Part shown: positions 17,371 to 26,231 of the stretch, one piece after another
How the letters are laid out: the number at the start of each line of letters is the position of its first letter
Position numbering within the stretch: position 1 is the first letter of the stretch
Source: Burkholderia arboris
GTDB lineage: Bacteria > Pseudomonadota > Gammaproteobacteria > Burkholderiales > Burkholderiaceae
NCBI RefSeq assembly: GCF_902499125.1
Contig: NZ_CABVPX010000045.1
Span: 1 to 56,708 of the forward strand
DNA length: 56,708 nucleotides
Direction of reading: 5' to 3'
Notes under the pieces: generated by a model
Databases searched by the model: none
The model's input: only the letters and a program-made list of their open reading frames with translations
Told to the model about the DNA's origin: nothing
Made by a program: the position numbers and the translations under genes

Positions 17371-18129
17371 TCACGCGTGATCGTGCCGCAAGATGTCCAG
17401 GTAAATCGCACCAAAGGTTTCGATGTCTTCAACCAGGGTTGCCCGCGCCGTATCGCCATCGCCACTCTCCAGCGCCGCGATGATTCGGTCATGTTGCGCC
17501 GCGCCGAAATCGTGTCCGCGTTTGGCGGGACTGGCGGTCATCGCACGTTCGATGCTCGACAGATACGGGCCGCTCTGCTGCCAGAGATTTTCGATGATCT
17601 GCAGCAACGCAGGCGATTCCGCACCGCGATAGATGCCGAAGTGGAAGGCCTGGTTCGCCTCCATGACGGTCGGATGATCGCGCTTCTTCGCTGCAGCCTT
17701 GAGCCGGGTGTTGGCGGCCTTGACATCCCGCAGCGCATCGCCGCCGATCCGCTTGGCGGAGAGATAGGCGGCATACCCTTCCGCCGCGACGCGCGCCTCG
17801 ATCAACGCCTGATACTGACCGAGCGTGAGCAGCGGCACGCGAACCTGCCGGTTCGGCAAGGTTTCCAGCGCACCTTCGCTCACCAGTCTGGAGACGGCAT
17901 CCCGCACCGGCATCATGCTCACGCCGAGCGTGCCGGCGAGGTACCGCAGGGTCAACGACTGGCCCATCTCGAACTGACCTTGCCGCAGTGCCTGGCTCAA
18001 CTGTCGATAGACCTTGTCATACAGGGTCTCGCGCTCGACAGGTTCAAGAAGGCCGGGGCGATCCGCCTTGGCGACGCCACGCTCGGATGCAGGCAAATCG
18101 CGGATTTCCGCCACCTTCTTGTCGTTCAT
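17371..18129 (-). CDS. GntR family regulator, FCD subfamily
   Basis: 252 residues. The N-terminal winged HTH (residues about 35-100, LRYLAGTLGVSMMPVRDAVSRLVSEGAL) is followed by an all-helical FCD ligand domain with the metal/carboxylate-binding pattern (EARVAAEGYAA, ANQAFHFGIYRGA, and the AAQHDRIIAALESGD segment with a conserved His). It is divergent from the hyuA operon, with two dyads in the 255-bp gap. By family knowledge, FCD repressors respond to a pathway carboxylate or related intermediate. It probably controls the hyu-kinase-phospholyase operon and, through a shared half-site, the genes at 24957 and 26232. Confidence 0.93.
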   Translation of the reverse strand: MNDKKVAEIRDLPASERGVAKADRPGLLEPVERETLYDKVYRQLSQALRQGQFEMGQSLTLRYLAGTLGVSMMPVRDAVSRLVSEGALETLPNRQVRVPLLTLGQYQALIEARVAAEGYAAYLSAKRIGGDALRDVKAANTRLKAAAKKRDHPTVMEANQAFHFGIYRGAESPALLQIIENLWQQSGPYLSSIERAMTASPAKRGHDFGAAQHDRIIAALESGDGDTARATLVEDIETFGAIYLDILRHDHA

Positions 18130-18150
18130 ACGAATCCTCGTTCGTGATGC

Positions 18151-18172
18151 GTGATGCCAGATATTTTATCAC
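18151..18172. promoter_or_regulatory. Putative GntR operator (own promoter)
   Basis: GTGAT and ATCAC arms enclose 12 bp that include AGATATTTT. The site lies 21 bp upstream of the gntR start and carries TGATAA on the minus strand, like the stronger site at 18298. It suggests autoregulation. Confidence 0.45.
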
Positions 18173-18297
18173 GCAGATCTGGCGCCGATCGCGCCGCCCG
18201 GCCCGTGCCCGTTGCGGCGGCGCGTGGATGAACCGCGGCCCGGCTCCGGCTGGGCGGCAGGTTTCGGCTTGCGCTTTCGGAGACCTGAGCCTATGAT

Positions 18298-18323
18298 TTG
18301 TTATCTGTTATCACAGATAACAA
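18298..18323. promoter_or_regulatory. Perfect GntR-type operator before hyuA
   Basis: TTGTTATCTGT-TATC-ACAGATAACAA is an 11-bp-arm perfect inverted repeat with a 4-bp centre, about 60 bp upstream of the hyuA start. The inner TCTGTTATCACA is repeated exactly, in reverse orientation, at 24723-24734, and the outer TTTGTTATC recurs at 26205. It is the best candidate binding site for the adjacent FCD regulator. Confidence 0.75.
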
Positions 18324-18384
18324 AAGAGGTGCGCTGCAAAGCGCCGGACTGGAATCGAGCCTGCTCATTTAAGTGGATGGAGCC

Positions 18385-20451
18385 ATGAGAATCGCTGTCG
18401 ACACTGGAGGTACTTTCACGGACCTGATCGTCGAATACGACGACGGTCAACTGAGAATGGCAAAGGCGCCGACGACGCCTGGCAAGCCATTGGAAGGGGT
18501 GCATGCCGCGCTGCAGGTGGCGGCGCAGGACGGCGGTTTCACGGTGGAACAGTTGTTGGCGCGCACCAGCATGTTCATCTATGGCACGACGCACGCGCTG
18601 AACGCAGTCGTGACCGGGCGGACGGCCCGAACTGCCTTTCTCACGACGGAAGGCCACCCGGACATCCTGGTGCTCAGGGAGGGCGGACGGCCCGACGTAT
18701 TCGATTATTCGCTGTCGACGCCGGCCCCCTATATTCCACGGTCGCTCACCTGGCAGGTCGCCGAGCGCATGCTCGCGGATGGCTCGGTCGGCACGCCGCT
18801 GGATGAAGCGAAGTTGCTGGCCTCGATCGAGGAGATGAAGGCCGCCCGGATCGAAGCCGTCGCCGTGTGCCTGCTTTGGTCGAACGTCAACCACCGCCAC
18901 GAGGAGCGGATCGGCGAACTGCTCGCGGCCCATCTGCCGTCGGTTCCCGTGTCGCTTTCGCACCGTGTGTCGCCGACGATCCGCGAGTATCGGCGCGCGT
19001 CCGCAACGGCGATCGACGCGTCCCTGAAGCCTTCCATGATCAAGCACCTGGAAGGGTTGCGACACTTCCTGCGCGAGGCAGGGCTCAAGGGGCGGTTGCT
19101 CGTGCTGACTTCCCGGGGCGGCATCCTGGACATCGCCGACGCCGCGGCAATGCCGATCCAGATGCTCAATTCGGGGCCGGCGATGGCACCCATTTCCGGC
19201 CGCTATTTCGCGTCGGTCGACGAGCCCAGCGAATTCGCCATCGTCGCGGATACGGGCGGCACCACGTATGACGTGAGCCTGGTGAGACGGGGCAGAATTC
19301 CGGTGACGCGCGAGACGCACATCGAATCGCCGAGCGGATCGCACATTACGGGGTTTCCGTCGGTCGACATCAAGAGTGTCGGTGCGGGCGGCGGTTCGAT
19401 CGCGTGGGTGGACGATGGCGGGATGCTGCATGTCGGCCCGCAAAGTGCGGGGGCCGAACCCGGCCCGGCCGCCTACGACAACGGCGGCGATCTTCCGACC
19501 GTCACCGACGCCTGCGTGGCCCTGGGTTATCTCGATCCCGACTTCTTCCTTGGCGGGCGGCGCAAGCTGAATGTCGATGCGTCGGTGAAGGCGATCCGGG
19601 CGCATGTCGCGGAACCGCTCGGCAGAACCGTCGAGGAAGCGGCCAGCGCGATCATCCAGATCGCAACGGAAAACATGGTCCAGGCGATCGAAACGATCAC
19701 CGTCAATCAAGGCGTCGATCCGAAGGACGCGGTCCTGATCGGCGGGGGCGGCGCAGCAGGGCTCAACTCTGCGTGGATCGCCCGGCGCCTCGGCGCAAAG
19801 AGCCTGCTCATTCCGCAACTGGGCGCCGCGCTATCGGCGTGCGGCGCATTGATGTCCGACCTCACCGCGCAGTATCGCCGCACGTTCTTCACGCGGACCG
19901 ATCGCTTCGATTTTTCCGGCGCGGGACACGTGCTCGAAGACCTGAACGGCGACTGCCGGCGATTCCTCGATCAAGCCGGGACCGAAGGCGCGACCGAGTT
20001 CCTGGTCGAGGCGCGCTACCCGGATCAGGTCTGGGAAATCGAGGTGCCCGTTACCCCGGACGTCTTTACGCACGCTGACGGCATCAAGGTGTTCGAAGCC
20101 GCTTTCCATCGTGCGCACGAGGAGCTTTTCGGCATCCAGGACGACACGTCGCCGGTCGAGATCGTCGGCTGGTGTGCAACGGTTTCCGTGCGGGTGCGCG
20201 GTGCATCCGAGCCATGCGTCGGCCATGCCGGCGATAGCGCGGGCGAGCCGGCGGTGCGGGTCCGCCGCGCGTATTTCCCGGATACCGGCTACATCGATAC
20301 GGCGGTGCACCGGCTCGGCGACATCGGCGTGCAACACCGCATCAGCGGACCTGCCATCGTCGAATCCCCCTTTACGACCATCGTGGTGCCGCCTGGCGCC
20401 GAGGCAAGCCGGACGCCGTCCGGAAGCCTGGTGATGACCGACGTTGAATGA
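18385..20451 (+). CDS. hyuA: HyuA-type hydantoinase/oxoprolinase ATPase subunit
   Basis: 688 residues from ATG 18385, with GGATGGAG just upstream; GTG 18373 is a weaker alternative. It starts with the ASKHA-type phosphate-binding loop DTGGTFTDL, and a second acidic GG loop (ADTGGTTYDVSLV) lies near residue 290. The C-terminus is the Hydantoinase_A region (ASVKAIRAHVAEPLG, GGGGAAGL). HyuA subunits couple ATP hydrolysis to opening of an amide ring in a lactam, imide or hydantoin, together with HyuB. The length matches two-subunit 5-oxoprolinase/N-methylhydantoinase/acetophenone-carboxylase-like enzymes. It is first in the operon behind the perfect operator; its stop touches an alternative start of hyuB. 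Confidence 0.93.
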   Translation: MRIAVDTGGTFTDLIVEYDDGQLRMAKAPTTPGKPLEGVHAALQVAAQDGGFTVEQLLARTSMFIYGTTHALNAVVTGRTARTAFLTTEGHPDILVLREGGRPDVFDYSLSTPAPYIPRSLTWQVAERMLADGSVGTPLDEAKLLASIEEMKAARIEAVAVCLLWSNVNHRHEERIGELLAAHLPSVPVSLSHRVSPTIREYRRASATAIDASLKPSMIKHLEGLRHFLREAGLKGRLLVLTSRGGILDIADAAAMPIQMLNSGPAMAPISGRYFASVDEPSEFAIVADTGGTTYDVSLVRRGRIPVTRETHIESPSGSHITGFPSVDIKSVGAGGGSIAWVDDGGMLHVGPQSAGAEPGPAAYDNGGDLPTVTDACVALGYLDPDFFLGGRRKLNVDASVKAIRAHVAEPLGRTVEEAASAIIQIATENMVQAIETITVNQGVDPKDAVLIGGGGAAGLNSAWIARRLGAKSLLIPQLGAALSACGALMSDLTAQYRRTFFTRTDRFDFSGAGHVLEDLNGDCRRFLDQAGTEGATEFLVEARYPDQVWEIEVPVTPDVFTHADGIKVFEAAFHRAHEELFGIQDDTSPVEIVGWCATVSVRVRGASEPCVGHAGDSAGEPAVRVRRAYFPDTGYIDTAVHRLGDIGVQHRISGPAIVESPFTTIVVPPGAEASRTPSGSLVMTDVE

Positions 20452-20465
20452 GAGGACCACGGACC

Positions 20466-22226
20466 ATGACTGAAAACACGACCAAAGGCCGCCGCGACGG
20501 CGTCAAGCTGGCGCTCGTCAACAACCGGCTCCAGGGCATTGCCAGAAAGATGTCGAATACGCTGGCCCGAACCGGCCGCTCAGGCGTGCTCAACATTGCA
20601 CGTGATTTTTCCTGCTGCATCGTGTCCGCCGACGACGAACTCGTCGCGGCGGCCGAGAGCCTGCCCATTCACGTGCTGTCCGGGCCGGACCTGATGTCGA
20701 AGTCGATGAAGGAACTGCACCCGGGCTTTCTGCCGGGGGATGTGTTCCTCCACAACTCGCCGTATCACGGGTGCTCGCATCCTGCGGACCATACGCTGCT
20801 CGCGCCCGTGTTCGACGGCGACGGCAAGCACCGGTTCACCATCCTGGTCAAGGCGCACCAGGCGGATTGCGGCAATTCCCAGCCGACGACCTACATGGGG
20901 ACTGCGCGCGACGTGTATGAAGAGGGCGCGCTGATTTTCCCGTGCGTCCAGGTGCAACGACAGTATGAACGTGTCTCCGACGTGATCCGCATGTGCGAAC
21001 TGCGGATTCGCGTGCCGGAGCAATGGCGGGGGGATTTTCTCGCGATGCTCGGGTCCGTTCGCATCGGCGAGCAGGAACTGCTTGCGTTGGGACAGGATCT
21101 TGGGTGGGACGCACTCGAGGCCCTGACGAAGGATTACCTCGACTACAGCGAAGAGCGCATGATCGCCGCGCTGCGCCAGCTGCCGCGCGCCAGTGCGGAG
21201 CGCTCGTCGACGCACGATCCGATCCCGGGCACGCCGCCCGACGGGATCACCGTCAAGGTGACGGTCCGGATCGATCCTGACGACGCCCGTGTCCACGTCG
21301 ATCTGACCGACAACGACGATTGCTACCCGTGCGGGCTCAATCTGTCGGAGTCCTGCGCGCGGACCGCCGCGATGATCGGCATTTTCAACAGTATCGACGC
21401 GACGATTCCAAAGAATGCCGGCGCGTTCCGCCGCATCGATGTCCAGCTGCGTGAAGGATGCGTCGTCGGTGTGCCGCGTCATCCGACCTCATGTTCGGTC
21501 GCGACGACGAACCTCGCGGACCGTGTCACGGGCCCGGTTCAGGTCGCGATGGCGGACATCTCCGCGAGCATTGGCGCCGCCGAATGCGGTCCGTTCCAGC
21601 CGCCGTCGGTCGGCGTGCTCTCCGGGGTGCGCGGAGACACCGGGGATGCGTATGTCAATCAGGTGTTTCTGGGTTTCACCGGCGGCGGCGCCGGGCCGCG
21701 CGCCGACGCGTGGCAATTGATGCTGCATGCCGGCAACGGCGGCCAATGCCTGCTCGACAGCGTGGAGCTGGACGAATTGCGCATGCCGGTGATCGTGACC
21801 AGACGGCAATTCGTGATCGACAGCGAGGGCGCGGGGCAGTATCGCGGCGCGTCGAGCCTCGTGACCGAATTCGGCCCGCTGTCCGGCAAGATGACGGTTG
21901 CGTATGTCGCGGATGGTTCCGTCAATCCGGCCCAGGGCGCCCGCGGCGGCGGTGCGGGCGGCGCGACGTCGCAGGTTCTGATCGACAAGGACGGGCAGTG
22001 CCATGACATTCCCGTGGCGGGACATGTCGATCTGGTTCCGGGCGAGACCATCCGCTCGGTATGCGCGGGCGGTGGAGGATACGGGGTACCGAAAACCCGA
22101 GCCGTCGCGGCCGTGATCGACGACGTGCGCGAGCGCTGGATTTCGCGTGAGCGCGCGTTGTCGGTCTACGGCGTCGACGTTCATGCGGATGCCAGTGGCG
22201 GGGTGGCTGTCGAGGTCCGGAAATGA
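20466..22226 (+). CDS. hyuB: HyuB-type hydantoinase/oxoprolinase subunit
   Basis: 586 residues from ATG 20466. ATG 20448, which overlaps the hyuA stop, is an alternative that would add six residues and couple translation. Typical HyuB segments are DLMSKSMKELHPGF, FLHNSPYHGCSHPADHTL (metal-ligand region), SQPTTYMGTARDVYEEGALIFPCV, DLTDNDDCYPCGLN, and the GGGGYG tail. The common NDPY form of the first motif is NSPY here, a change next to the metal site. It partners HyuA. Its stop overlaps the kinase start by 4 bp. Confidence 0.92.
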   Translation: MTENTTKGRRDGVKLALVNNRLQGIARKMSNTLARTGRSGVLNIARDFSCCIVSADDELVAAAESLPIHVLSGPDLMSKSMKELHPGFLPGDVFLHNSPYHGCSHPADHTLLAPVFDGDGKHRFTILVKAHQADCGNSQPTTYMGTARDVYEEGALIFPCVQVQRQYERVSDVIRMCELRIRVPEQWRGDFLAMLGSVRIGEQELLALGQDLGWDALEALTKDYLDYSEERMIAALRQLPRASAERSSTHDPIPGTPPDGITVKVTVRIDPDDARVHVDLTDNDDCYPCGLNLSESCARTAAMIGIFNSIDATIPKNAGAFRRIDVQLREGCVVGVPRHPTSCSVATTNLADRVTGPVQVAMADISASIGAAECGPFQPPSVGVLSGVRGDTGDAYVNQVFLGFTGGGAGPRADAWQLMLHAGNGGQCLLDSVELDELRMPVIVTRRQFVIDSEGAGQYRGASSLVTEFGPLSGKMTVAYVADGSVNPAQGARGGGAGGATSQVLIDKDGQCHDIPVAGHVDLVPGETIRSVCAGGGGYGVPKTRAVAAVIDDVRERWISRERALSVYGVDVHADASGGVAVEVRK

Positions 22227-23290
22227 GCCGGGGAACCGACGCCGGCTACGCCTTCGACAAGACGATGACCGAAGCCATGCCGGCCGTGCATGACGAGGTG
22301 GCTTGCGACATCGTGCGCGCCGTTTATTCGATCGAACCGCGTTCGCTCAGGAGACTCACCGGCGAGCGCGATCTCAATTACCTGGTGGAGGACGCGGAAG
22401 CGCGCCGGTACGTGCTCAAAATTACGCACCCGTCCGAGCTTGCGCAGGTGACGGAACTCGTCACGAAGGCCCTGCGTCACATCGAGGCGACCGACTCGTC
22501 GATTCCGGTTCCCACGGTGTTGTCGACCAACACCGGGGCCGACGCCGGCTGGTTTTGCCTCCATGACGGCCGGATGGCGCCCGTGCGATTGTTCAGTTTC
22601 CTTCAGGGAACGCCGCTGCACCAGATCGAGGTCGACCGATTCTGCCGGCGCTCGATCGGGCAAACGCACGCCAGGATCGGACGTGCCCTTGCCGATTTCG
22701 CGTACCCGGCGCCCGATCGCGACCTGCTGTGGGATCTGAAGCGCATGGACCGGGTCAGGGGGCTGCTGGAATACATCGACGGTCCGGATCGGCAGCGATT
22801 GGCCATCGAGTCCTTCGAGCGCTTTCAAGCGGGCATCGAACCGCTGTCGGGTGCGCTACGGGAACAGTACATCCACAATGACCTGAATCCGTACAACGTG
22901 CTGGTCGATCCTGCGACCCACGGCGTGTCCGGCGTCATCGATTTCGGGGATATCGTCAAGGCCCCGTTGATCAACGACCTGGCGACCGCGGCTTCGTATT
23001 TCATCGCGGACGCCGACGATCCGCTGGCGCCCGTTGTCGAACTGGTGGCTGCCTACCACGGCGAGATGCCGCTGGACACGGTGGAGCTTCACGCACTCTT
23101 TCCGCTGATCCTCGCGCGACTGGTCATGACCGTCGCCATCACGGAATGGCGCGCGTCGCTGCATCCGTCGAACAGCGCCTACATTTTGCGAAACAACGCC
23201 AATGCATGGATCGGTCTGAAGCGCCTGGCGCGGATCTCCGATGCACAGGCGAACACACGTTTCCAGGCCATTCGCGATCTTCGCGGTTAG
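22223..23290 (+). CDS. APH-fold small-molecule kinase, hydroxylysine-kinase-like
   Basis: 355 residues. The phosphotransferase fold is clear: VLKI lysine at about 66, catalytic loop HNDLNPYN (His218, Asp220, Asn225), and DFGD (240-243) for magnesium. GVIDFGDIVKAPLINDLA is the pattern of the human HYKK/AGPHD1 group rather than antibiotic-modifying enzymes. In several bacteria and animals such a kinase is adjacent to, or fused with, a PLP phospholyase, and that is the next gene here. It probably phosphorylates a hydroxyl of an amino alcohol released by HyuAB. It overlaps hyuB by 4 bp. Confidence 0.87.
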   Translation: MSRGTDAGYAFDKTMTEAMPAVHDEVACDIVRAVYSIEPRSLRRLTGERDLNYLVEDAEARRYVLKITHPSELAQVTELVTKALRHIEATDSSIPVPTVLSTNTGADAGWFCLHDGRMAPVRLFSFLQGTPLHQIEVDRFCRRSIGQTHARIGRALADFAYPAPDRDLLWDLKRMDRVRGLLEYIDGPDRQRLAIESFERFQAGIEPLSGALREQYIHNDLNPYNVLVDPATHGVSGVIDFGDIVKAPLINDLATAASYFIADADDPLAPVVELVAAYHGEMPLDTVELHALFPLILARLVMTVAITEWRASLHPSNSAYILRNNANAWIGLKRLARISDAQANTRFQAIRDLRG

Positions 23291-23315
23291 CCTCAACCCT
23301 ATCGTGAGAAGTTCA

Positions 23316-24602
23316 ATGGATACAACCGATTCGATTGCGCGTCGCCAGAACAATCTCGGCCCGGCTTATCGCCTGTTCTACGATGAACCCGTCCATGCCA
23401 AAAGCGCCGAGGGGGTGTGGATTGTCGATGTGGACGGAAAGCGCTACCTGGACGTGTACAACAACGTGCCGTCGGTCGGGCATGCGCATCCCGGCGTCGT
23501 GGCGGCGATCTCCAGCCAGATGGCCGTGCTGGCGACGCATACCCGCTATGTGGAAGAGCGGATTCTCGAGTATTCGGATCGCCTGCTCGCGCTGTTTCCG
23601 GCGGCGCTCGACAAGGTGATGTTTACCTGCACCGGCAGCGAGGCGAACGATCTTGCGTTGCGCGTTGCACGTGCGGCAACGAACGGAACGGGCATCATCG
23701 TGACGAAGCTGGCGTATCACGGCGTCACCAGCTCGATCGCCGAGATCTCTCCGTCGTTCGGCGCAGGCGTACCGCTCGGCCAGCATGTGCGCACCGTCCC
23801 GGCCCCCGACACCTACCGGACCTACTCGGCCGGGCAAGTCGCTTCCGCGTTTGCCGAAAGCGTTGCCGCGGCGGTCGCCGACATGAGGCGGCACGGTATT
23901 CAGCCCGCCGCGCTGATCGTCGACACGATTTTCAGCAGCGACGGCATTTTCGGCGATCCGGCCGGCTTTCTGGGCCCGGCGGTCGATCTGATCCGTCGCG
24001 AGGGCGGAATTTTCATCGCCGATGAAGTTCAAGCCGGCTTTGGCCGTACCGGATCCGCGATGTGGGGTTTCGAGCGCCACGGTGTCGTTCCGGACATCGT
24101 CACGCTCGGGAAGCCGATGGGAAACGGGTATCCGGTTGCCGGCATCGTCGCACGGACGCCGCTGATCGACGCGTTCGCCAGCCGGACCCGATACTTCAAC
24201 ACGTTTGGCGGCAATCCGGTGGCAAGCGCTGCGGGCCTTGCGGTACTGAATGCGATCCGGGACGAAGGGCTGATGCTCAACGTGCAAAGCACGGGACACT
24301 ATTTCCGGTCGAAGCTGCTCGAGCTTCAGGACGCGTGCCCGCTGATCGGGGACATTCGTGGCGCAGGTTTCTTCCTCGGGGTCGAACTCGTGAAGGACCG
24401 GCAATCCCAAGCGCCATTGAGCGACGACACGCCGAAGGTGGTGAATGGCATGCGCAGGAAAGGCATCCTGATCAGTGCCACCGGGCCGTACGGAAACGTT
24501 CTCAAGTTGAGACCGCAACTGATTTTTCAACCGGACCACGTCGATCTGTTCATGACGAACCTCGAAGCGGTTTTGTCAGACGTAACGCGCTCGCTCGCCT
24601 GA
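23316..24602 (+). CDS. Class III PLP enzyme, phospholyase-type (EtnppL/PhyKPL group)
   Basis: 428 residues from ATG 23316. The fold is class III aminotransferase: TGSEANDLALRVAR (106-119), DEVQAGFGRTG (236-246), PLP lysine at about 266 in GKPMGNGYPVAG, and TFGGNPVASAAGLAVL. The GKPMGNG plus FGGNP wording is that of ethanolamine-phosphate and phosphohydroxylysine phospholyases, which eliminate phosphate and ammonia from a phosphoamino compound to give an aldehyde. The kinase immediately upstream supports this over transamination. It is probably the last gene of the operon that begins at 18385. Confidence 0.88.
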   Translation: MDTTDSIARRQNNLGPAYRLFYDEPVHAKSAEGVWIVDVDGKRYLDVYNNVPSVGHAHPGVVAAISSQMAVLATHTRYVEERILEYSDRLLALFPAALDKVMFTCTGSEANDLALRVARAATNGTGIIVTKLAYHGVTSSIAEISPSFGAGVPLGQHVRTVPAPDTYRTYSAGQVASAFAESVAAAVADMRRHGIQPAALIVDTIFSSDGIFGDPAGFLGPAVDLIRREGGIFIADEVQAGFGRTGSAMWGFERHGVVPDIVTLGKPMGNGYPVAGIVARTPLIDAFASRTRYFNTFGGNPVASAAGLAVLNAIRDEGLMLNVQSTGHYFRSKLLELQDACPLIGDIRGAGFFLGVELVKDRQSQAPLSDDTPKVVNGMRRKGILISATGPYGNVLKLRPQLIFQPDHVDLFMTNLEAVLSDVTRSLA

Positions 24603-24722
24603 TATTCCGGGTTCCACGTTCGGCGCCCGGACGGCGGCAATCCGGTCAACAGGGACGGCAGCCACCGCCCGGAGCCGGCACCGCCGACGCTTCCGGGGCG
24701 CCAACGGAACATCATCTTGATA

Positions 24723-24734
24723 TGTGATAACAGA
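24723..24734. promoter_or_regulatory. Second copy of the GntR-type site
   Basis: TGTGATAACAGA is the exact reverse complement of the core of the perfect operator at 18298 (TCTGTTATCACA). It lies in the 354-bp gap before the hydrolase gene, so the hydrolase promoter may belong to the same regulon. Confidence 0.55.
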
Positions 24735-24752
24735 CCCGCTATCATGAATCGA

Positions 24753-24772
24753 AATTTACGTATCCGTAAATT
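24753..24772. promoter_or_regulatory. Palindromic operator AATTTACG-TATC-CGTAAATT
   Basis: A perfect 8-bp-arm dyad with a 4-bp centre. The inner 18 bp, ATTTACGTATCCGTAAAT, match the site in front of the 979-residue regulator (32282-32299, minus strand) at 17 of 18 positions. It lies 18 bp from the GntR-type site, so this promoter may read two regulators. Confidence 0.65.
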
Positions 24773-24956
24773 CAGGCGTGACCCTCGCGAAGCGCCAGCG
24801 GATGCCTGAGGGGTGAAAGGGTCTCGGGGCGCCAGTTCAAGGGGATACCGGTCGCAGGTGTCGGCACCGTCGGCAAGCGACCCGCAAGAAACAGAATCAA
24901 TGAAGACGGTTGGTCGTATCTGGGTTAGTCAAATCAATCATGGAGAGAGACAGAAG

Positions 24957-26165
24957 ATGGATGCGAAGAACGTAGCACCCGGTCGTTACGAGAAGAATGG
25001 CTGGGTTCAATGGCCGGGGCAGCCCGAGCTGAGTTTTCAGTTTGCGCGCACGCTGGGTGCCGCGCAGGAAGGGGCCAGCCTGATCAGCGAGTGCTTTCTC
25101 GCGGCATCGCGGATGGCGCCGGGCGATACCGAGAGCTGGTATCGCGAATGGCAAGCCCTCGCACGGACGAGCGAGACCCGTGCGAACGAGGCGTTTGAAT
25201 TGAAGCGCTTTCGTACGGCGAGCAGCAACTGGCTGCGCGCGGCCAACTACTATCGTTCGTCGGAGTTCTATCTCGGGCATGACGACCCGCGACGCACCGA
25301 CACCTTCGAAAGCGTGGAGCGCTGCTCGAAGCGTTATCTGGCGGGTCTCACGCCTGCCGGCGAAGTCGTCAAGGTTCCGTACGAGAACGGGGCGCACCTG
25401 GATGCCTATTTCATCCCGTGTGCAGGCAGCGACGTTCGTTCGCCGGTCGTAATCGCTTTCGGCGGGCTCGACGAGTACAAGGACGAACTCCTTCACGAGA
25501 TGCCCAAGCACGCGCTTCCCCGCGGCATGTCGTTGCTGCTGGTCGATCTGCCCGGACAAGGCGGAACGCTGCGCAGGCAGAAAATCGTCAACCGCCCGGA
25601 TACGCAGGTCCCGGTCGGTGCATGTGTCGACTATTTGCTGACGCGTGCAGACGTCGATTCGACCCGGATCGGGCTGTACGGTGCCAGCGTCGGGGGTGTC
25701 TACGCGGCGCTGGCCGCAGCGGCCGAGAAGCGGATCGCTGCCGTGGTGTCGGATTCGGTGATGTTCGACATGTCGTCGCTGTTCGCCGAGTGGCTCGACT
25801 TCCCCGACAAGCTGATCTGGGGCCACCTGAAATGGGTCTTCGGATGCCCGACACCGGAAGCGGTGGTTCAGCGGGCCAAAGTGTTCTCGTTGAGCGGCGT
25901 CATCGACAACATCAGCGTGCCGTATCTCGTCCTGCAGGGAACCGAGGACTGGCTCGGCCTCGAGACGGCGACCGATACCTACGACTATGCGAAAAAGAGC
26001 GGTGTAAACGCCGAACTCAAGCTTTTTTATCCGGAAGAAACCGGCGCGGCGCATTGCCAGATCGACAATCCGACGCTCGGTCAGGAATTTGTCTGCGACT
26101 GGCTGGCCGAGAAGCTCGGTGTCGATCAGGCAAGCGCGCGGGCCCGATACCCGGCACTGGCCTGA
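24957..26165 (+). CDS. Alpha/beta hydrolase, dihydroxypseudooxynicotine-hydrolase/DUF1100-like
   Basis: 402 residues from ATG 24957, preceded by GGAGAGA. The frame is open upstream (ATG 24900). A 130-residue helical N-terminal domain is followed by an alpha/beta hydrolase domain: FGGLDEYKDE (oxyanion region), DLPGQGGT, nucleophile elbow GASVGG with Ser244, acid in QGTEDWLG, and a late His in GAAHCQIDNP. This two-domain layout matches C-C bond hydrolases such as the nicotine-pathway enzyme and the FrsA-like group. It may cleave a ketone or ester intermediate of the hyu-kinase-lyase pathway. That assignment is inference. Confidence 0.85.
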   Translation: MDAKNVAPGRYEKNGWVQWPGQPELSFQFARTLGAAQEGASLISECFLAASRMAPGDTESWYREWQALARTSETRANEAFELKRFRTASSNWLRAANYYRSSEFYLGHDDPRRTDTFESVERCSKRYLAGLTPAGEVVKVPYENGAHLDAYFIPCAGSDVRSPVVIAFGGLDEYKDELLHEMPKHALPRGMSLLLVDLPGQGGTLRRQKIVNRPDTQVPVGACVDYLLTRADVDSTRIGLYGASVGGVYAALAAAAEKRIAAVVSDSVMFDMSSLFAEWLDFPDKLIWGHLKWVFGCPTPEAVVQRAKVFSLSGVIDNISVPYLVLQGTEDWLGLETATDTYDYAKKSGVNAELKLFYPEETGAAHCQIDNPTLGQEFVCDWLAEKLGVDQASARARYPALA

Positions 26166-26204
26166 GTCCGGTGCATCGGCGCAGATCGATCGTCTGATCA
26201 ACAT

Positions 26205-26213
26205 TTTGTTATC
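26205..26213. promoter_or_regulatory. Half-site TTTGTTATC before the SDR gene
   Basis: The 9-mer at 26205-26213 equals the left arm of the perfect GntR operator (18297-18305). It sits 19 bp before the SDR start, next to the AGGAG ribosome-binding site. It is only a half-site, so the call is weak. Confidence 0.35.
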
Positions 26214-26231
26214 CTGAACAGGAGTAGGTTG

